8,423 nucleotides of DNA, from NCBI GenBank assembly GCA_023249395.1, contig JAHFCS010000069.1, positions 1 to 8,423 on the forward strand, read 5' to 3'. The position numbers were made by a program, and so were the translations under genes. Below, piece by piece: positions 7,502-8,423 of this stretch. A model generated the notes under the pieces. The model saw only the letters and a program-made list of their open reading frames with translations. It was not told the DNA's origin and made no database searches. The stretch is from Gemmatimonadota bacterium. Lineage in GTDB: Bacteria; Gemmatimonadota; Gemmatimonadetes; Gemmatimonadales; Gemmatimonadaceae. The stretch's first letter is position 1; every line of letters begins with the position of its first letter.

Positions 7502-7867
7502 CTAGTCCTCGTCGTCGTCGTCATCGTCACGCCGGGCGGCCGCCAGGGCGATCTCTTCATCACTCATCGCCGGAGCGCCGACTTCATGCTCGTGCACGGT
7601 GATGAGGTAGCGGATCAATCCATCGTCGAGGCGAAGGGCTCGCTCGTATTCGGGCAGAACCGTCGGTTCCGCGGCGAAGCGCGACACGACGTAATAGCCG
7701 TTCTCGCGGGGTCCGATTGCGTAGGCGAGCTGGCGCCGGCCCCAGTGATTGACTTCCGGCTGCTCGCTTGCGGCGAGCAATCCATGGAAGCGGGTGATTT
7801 TGTCGTTGATGGCGGCATCCTCGAGAGTGGAGTCGAAGATGTAGACCGCCTCGTAGTTCCGAGACAT
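7502..7867 (-). CDS. rpsF: 30S ribosomal protein S6 with acidic tail
   Basis: This 121-residue bS6 forms a heterodimer with S18 and joins the central domain of 16S rRNA. Typical blocks are NYEAVYIFDSTL (4-15), HWGRRQLAYAI (41-51), NGYYVVSRFAAE and RLDDGLIRYLITV. The C-terminal tail is a run of acidic residues (DDDDDDED at 114-121, bases 7505-7528), coded almost wholly by GAC. E. coli S6 also has an acidic (glutamate) tail, extended by RimK; an Asp tail is a different chemistry. The ATG at 7867 has a near-perfect AAGGAGG (7879-7885) 11 nt upstream. It is the first gene of the operon. Confidence 0.97.
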   Translation of the reverse strand: MSRNYEAVYIFDSTLEDAAINDKITRFHGLLAASEQPEVNHWGRRQLAYAIGPRENGYYVVSRFAAEPTVLPEYERALRLDDGLIRYLITVHEHEVGAPAMSDEEIALAAARRDDDDDDED

Positions 7868-7878
7868 CGGTGGGCAAT

Positions 7879-7885
7879 CCTCCTT
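7879..7885 (-). promoter_or_regulatory. Strong Shine-Dalgarno of rpsF
   Basis: AAGGAGG on the minus strand, 11 nt before the ATG at 7867. It is the only full-strength ribosome binding site in the operon, consistent with coupled translation of rpsR and the DUF2232 gene. Confidence 0.8.
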
Positions 7886-7900
7886 GTGGTCCTGTTTCCG

Positions 7901-7927
7901 CCCCCCGCTGGTTGCCGGCGCGGGAGG
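7901..7927 (-). promoter_or_regulatory. rpsF leader hairpin, possible S6:S18 autoregulatory site
   Basis: In the 5' leader of rpsF, CCTCCCGC (7927-7920) can pair with GCGGGGGG (7908-7901) over 8 bp with one G-U pair. The loop is 11 nt and carries CCGG. Published S6:S18-binding leaders of rpsF contain a stem with an exposed CCG. The resemblance here is by eye only, and the fine structure has not been matched to the known motif. Confidence 0.35.
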
Positions 7928-7968
7928 AAGGTATGAAGGCCTTACTATCGGCCGTTATTTAGTATCTG

Positions 7969-7997
7969 AAGATAGCCGGATATCTACCGGGCGGCAA
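7969..7997 (-). promoter_or_regulatory. Candidate promoter of the rpsF operon
   Basis: Minus-strand TTGCCG (7997-7992, 4/6) and TATCTT (7974-7969, 4/6) with a 17-nt spacer, about 100 nt upstream of the rpsF ATG. The spacing is ideal but the boxes are only fair; other AT-rich stretches nearby (7950-7965) could supply the -10. Confidence 0.35.
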
Positions 7998-8034
7998 CGC
8001 ACTGCGGACTGCGAACCAACTGCGCCCGCGCGCG

Positions 8035-8063
8035 TTGACTCGATTCACGGCGCCCGATACGTT
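8035..8063 (+). promoter_or_regulatory. Promoter of tRNA-Ile
   Basis: TTGACT (8035-8040, 5/6 to consensus) and TACGTT (8058-8063, keeping the key T, A and final T) are separated by 17 nt. A transcript would begin near 8070, giving a roughly 30-nt leader before the tRNA. It is divergent from the rpsF promoter. Confidence 0.6.
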
Positions 8064-8102
8064 TAGAAACTTCTTTCGCGCTCAACTCAGCGCCTGAAAA
8101 AG

Positions 8103-8176
<74 letters not shown>

Positions 8177-8188
8177 CTGAAATAACAG

Positions 8189-8224
8189 AAACCCCGCAAC
8201 GGCTTACGCTATTGCGGGGTTTTC
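8189..8224. terminator. Bidirectional intrinsic terminator between tRNA-Ile and the converging gene
   Basis: An 11-bp perfect stem (8189-8199 with 8212-8222) has a 12-nt loop. On plus it runs into TTTTCC after tRNA-Ile. On minus the complement of the A-run gives GGGGTTTC, so it can also stop transcripts of the gene ending at 8272. Confidence 0.88.
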
Positions 8225-8271
8225 CTTCTGGCACCGTGGCCAGTCGTGGACATGTTCGGTCGCGTGCGGAT

Positions 8272-8423
8272 CTACGCGAGTGGCGTGAGCTGCTCGACCG
8301 GAGTGGGAGTAGCCGCTCCCACGTTTTCCGGAAGGCCGTAAATCCACCCCACGACGACGCCGTAGACAATGTTCCCCAGCAGGCTTCCCAGGAGGAGCCC
8401 GACGTCCCCGCGCGAAAAAAATC
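8272..8423 (-). CDS. C-terminal end of an unidentified membrane protein (5' end beyond window)
   Basis: Forty-nine codons plus a TAG stop are visible; the start lies past the right edge. The frame is chosen because it alone reads as a protein end: a hydrophobic span GLLLGSLLGNIVYGVVVGWI with a glycine-zipper spacing (GVVVGWIYG, Gly every fourth residue), then a short polar tail rich in Pro, Thr and Ala (GAATPTPVEQLTPLA). Glycine zippers favour tight helix packing in membranes. I cannot name the family. It converges on tRNA-Ile and shares its terminator. Another minus-strand frame across 8109-8369 is a shadow that reads through the tRNA. Confidence 0.6.
   Translation of the reverse strand, partial: FFSRGDVGLLLGSLLGNIVYGVVVGWIYGLPENVGAATPTPVEQLTPLA

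Noticed and set aside
6746..7936. A 396-codon open frame on the plus strand
   Set aside because: It lies antisense across rpsF, rpsR and the DUF2232 gene, all clear families. Its composition (Arg, Ser and Pro rich) is that of a GC-rich shadow frame.
8416..8422. Run of seven A at the right edge
   Set aside because: On the minus strand it simply encodes Phe-Phe in the truncated membrane protein; no hairpin precedes it, so it is not a terminator.

Overview
This GC-rich window reads as ordinary chromosome of a Gram-negative (diderm) bacterium. The best guess is a member of the Gemmatimonadota or a related soil phylum. The guess rests on the order rpsF-rpsR-DUF2232-rplI-rsfS and on a large secreted protein joining a zinc-metallopeptidase-like domain, a TolB-like propeller and an Omp85-type barrel. 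The phylum is an inference; the diderm nature follows from the Omp85-type barrel and a lipobox protein. Every protein gene lies on the minus strand, and the only plus-strand gene is a tRNA.

Reading the minus strand from high to low coordinates: (1) 8423-8272 is the C-terminal end of an unidentified membrane protein, converging on tRNA-Ile(GAT) (8103-8176, plus) across a shared bidirectional terminator (8189-8224). (2) 7868-8102 is a divergent intergenic region with a convincing tRNA promoter, a weaker promoter candidate for the ribosomal operon, and an rpsF leader hairpin. (3) 7867-5658 is a tight ribosomal operon, rpsF (S6), rpsR (S18), a DUF2232/YybS-like multi-pass membrane protein and rplI (L9), ended by a strong intrinsic terminator (5596-5632). 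(4) From a candidate promoter at 5533-5562 a second operon runs to the left edge: rsfS (ribosome silencing factor), the peptidase/propeller/Omp85 fusion, a SPOR-domain lipoprotein started by TTG, and a protein that aligns by eye with the bacterial tyrosine kinase (CpsD/CapB/Wzc) ATPase fold but lacks the P-loop lysine. The last two genes overlap by 4 nt (GTGA).

The first operon serves translation. The second pairs one ribosome-linked gene with three genes that look like parts of the cell envelope: an outer-membrane barrel, a lipoprotein that may bind peptidoglycan, and a cytoplasmic pseudo-ATPase. A shared envelope role is inferred from gene order only. I see no CRISPR array, insertion sequence, phage gene, toxin-antitoxin pair or defence system. 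The parts most worth a second look are the pseudo-BY-kinase, the three-part Omp85 fusion and the possible S6:S18 binding leader.
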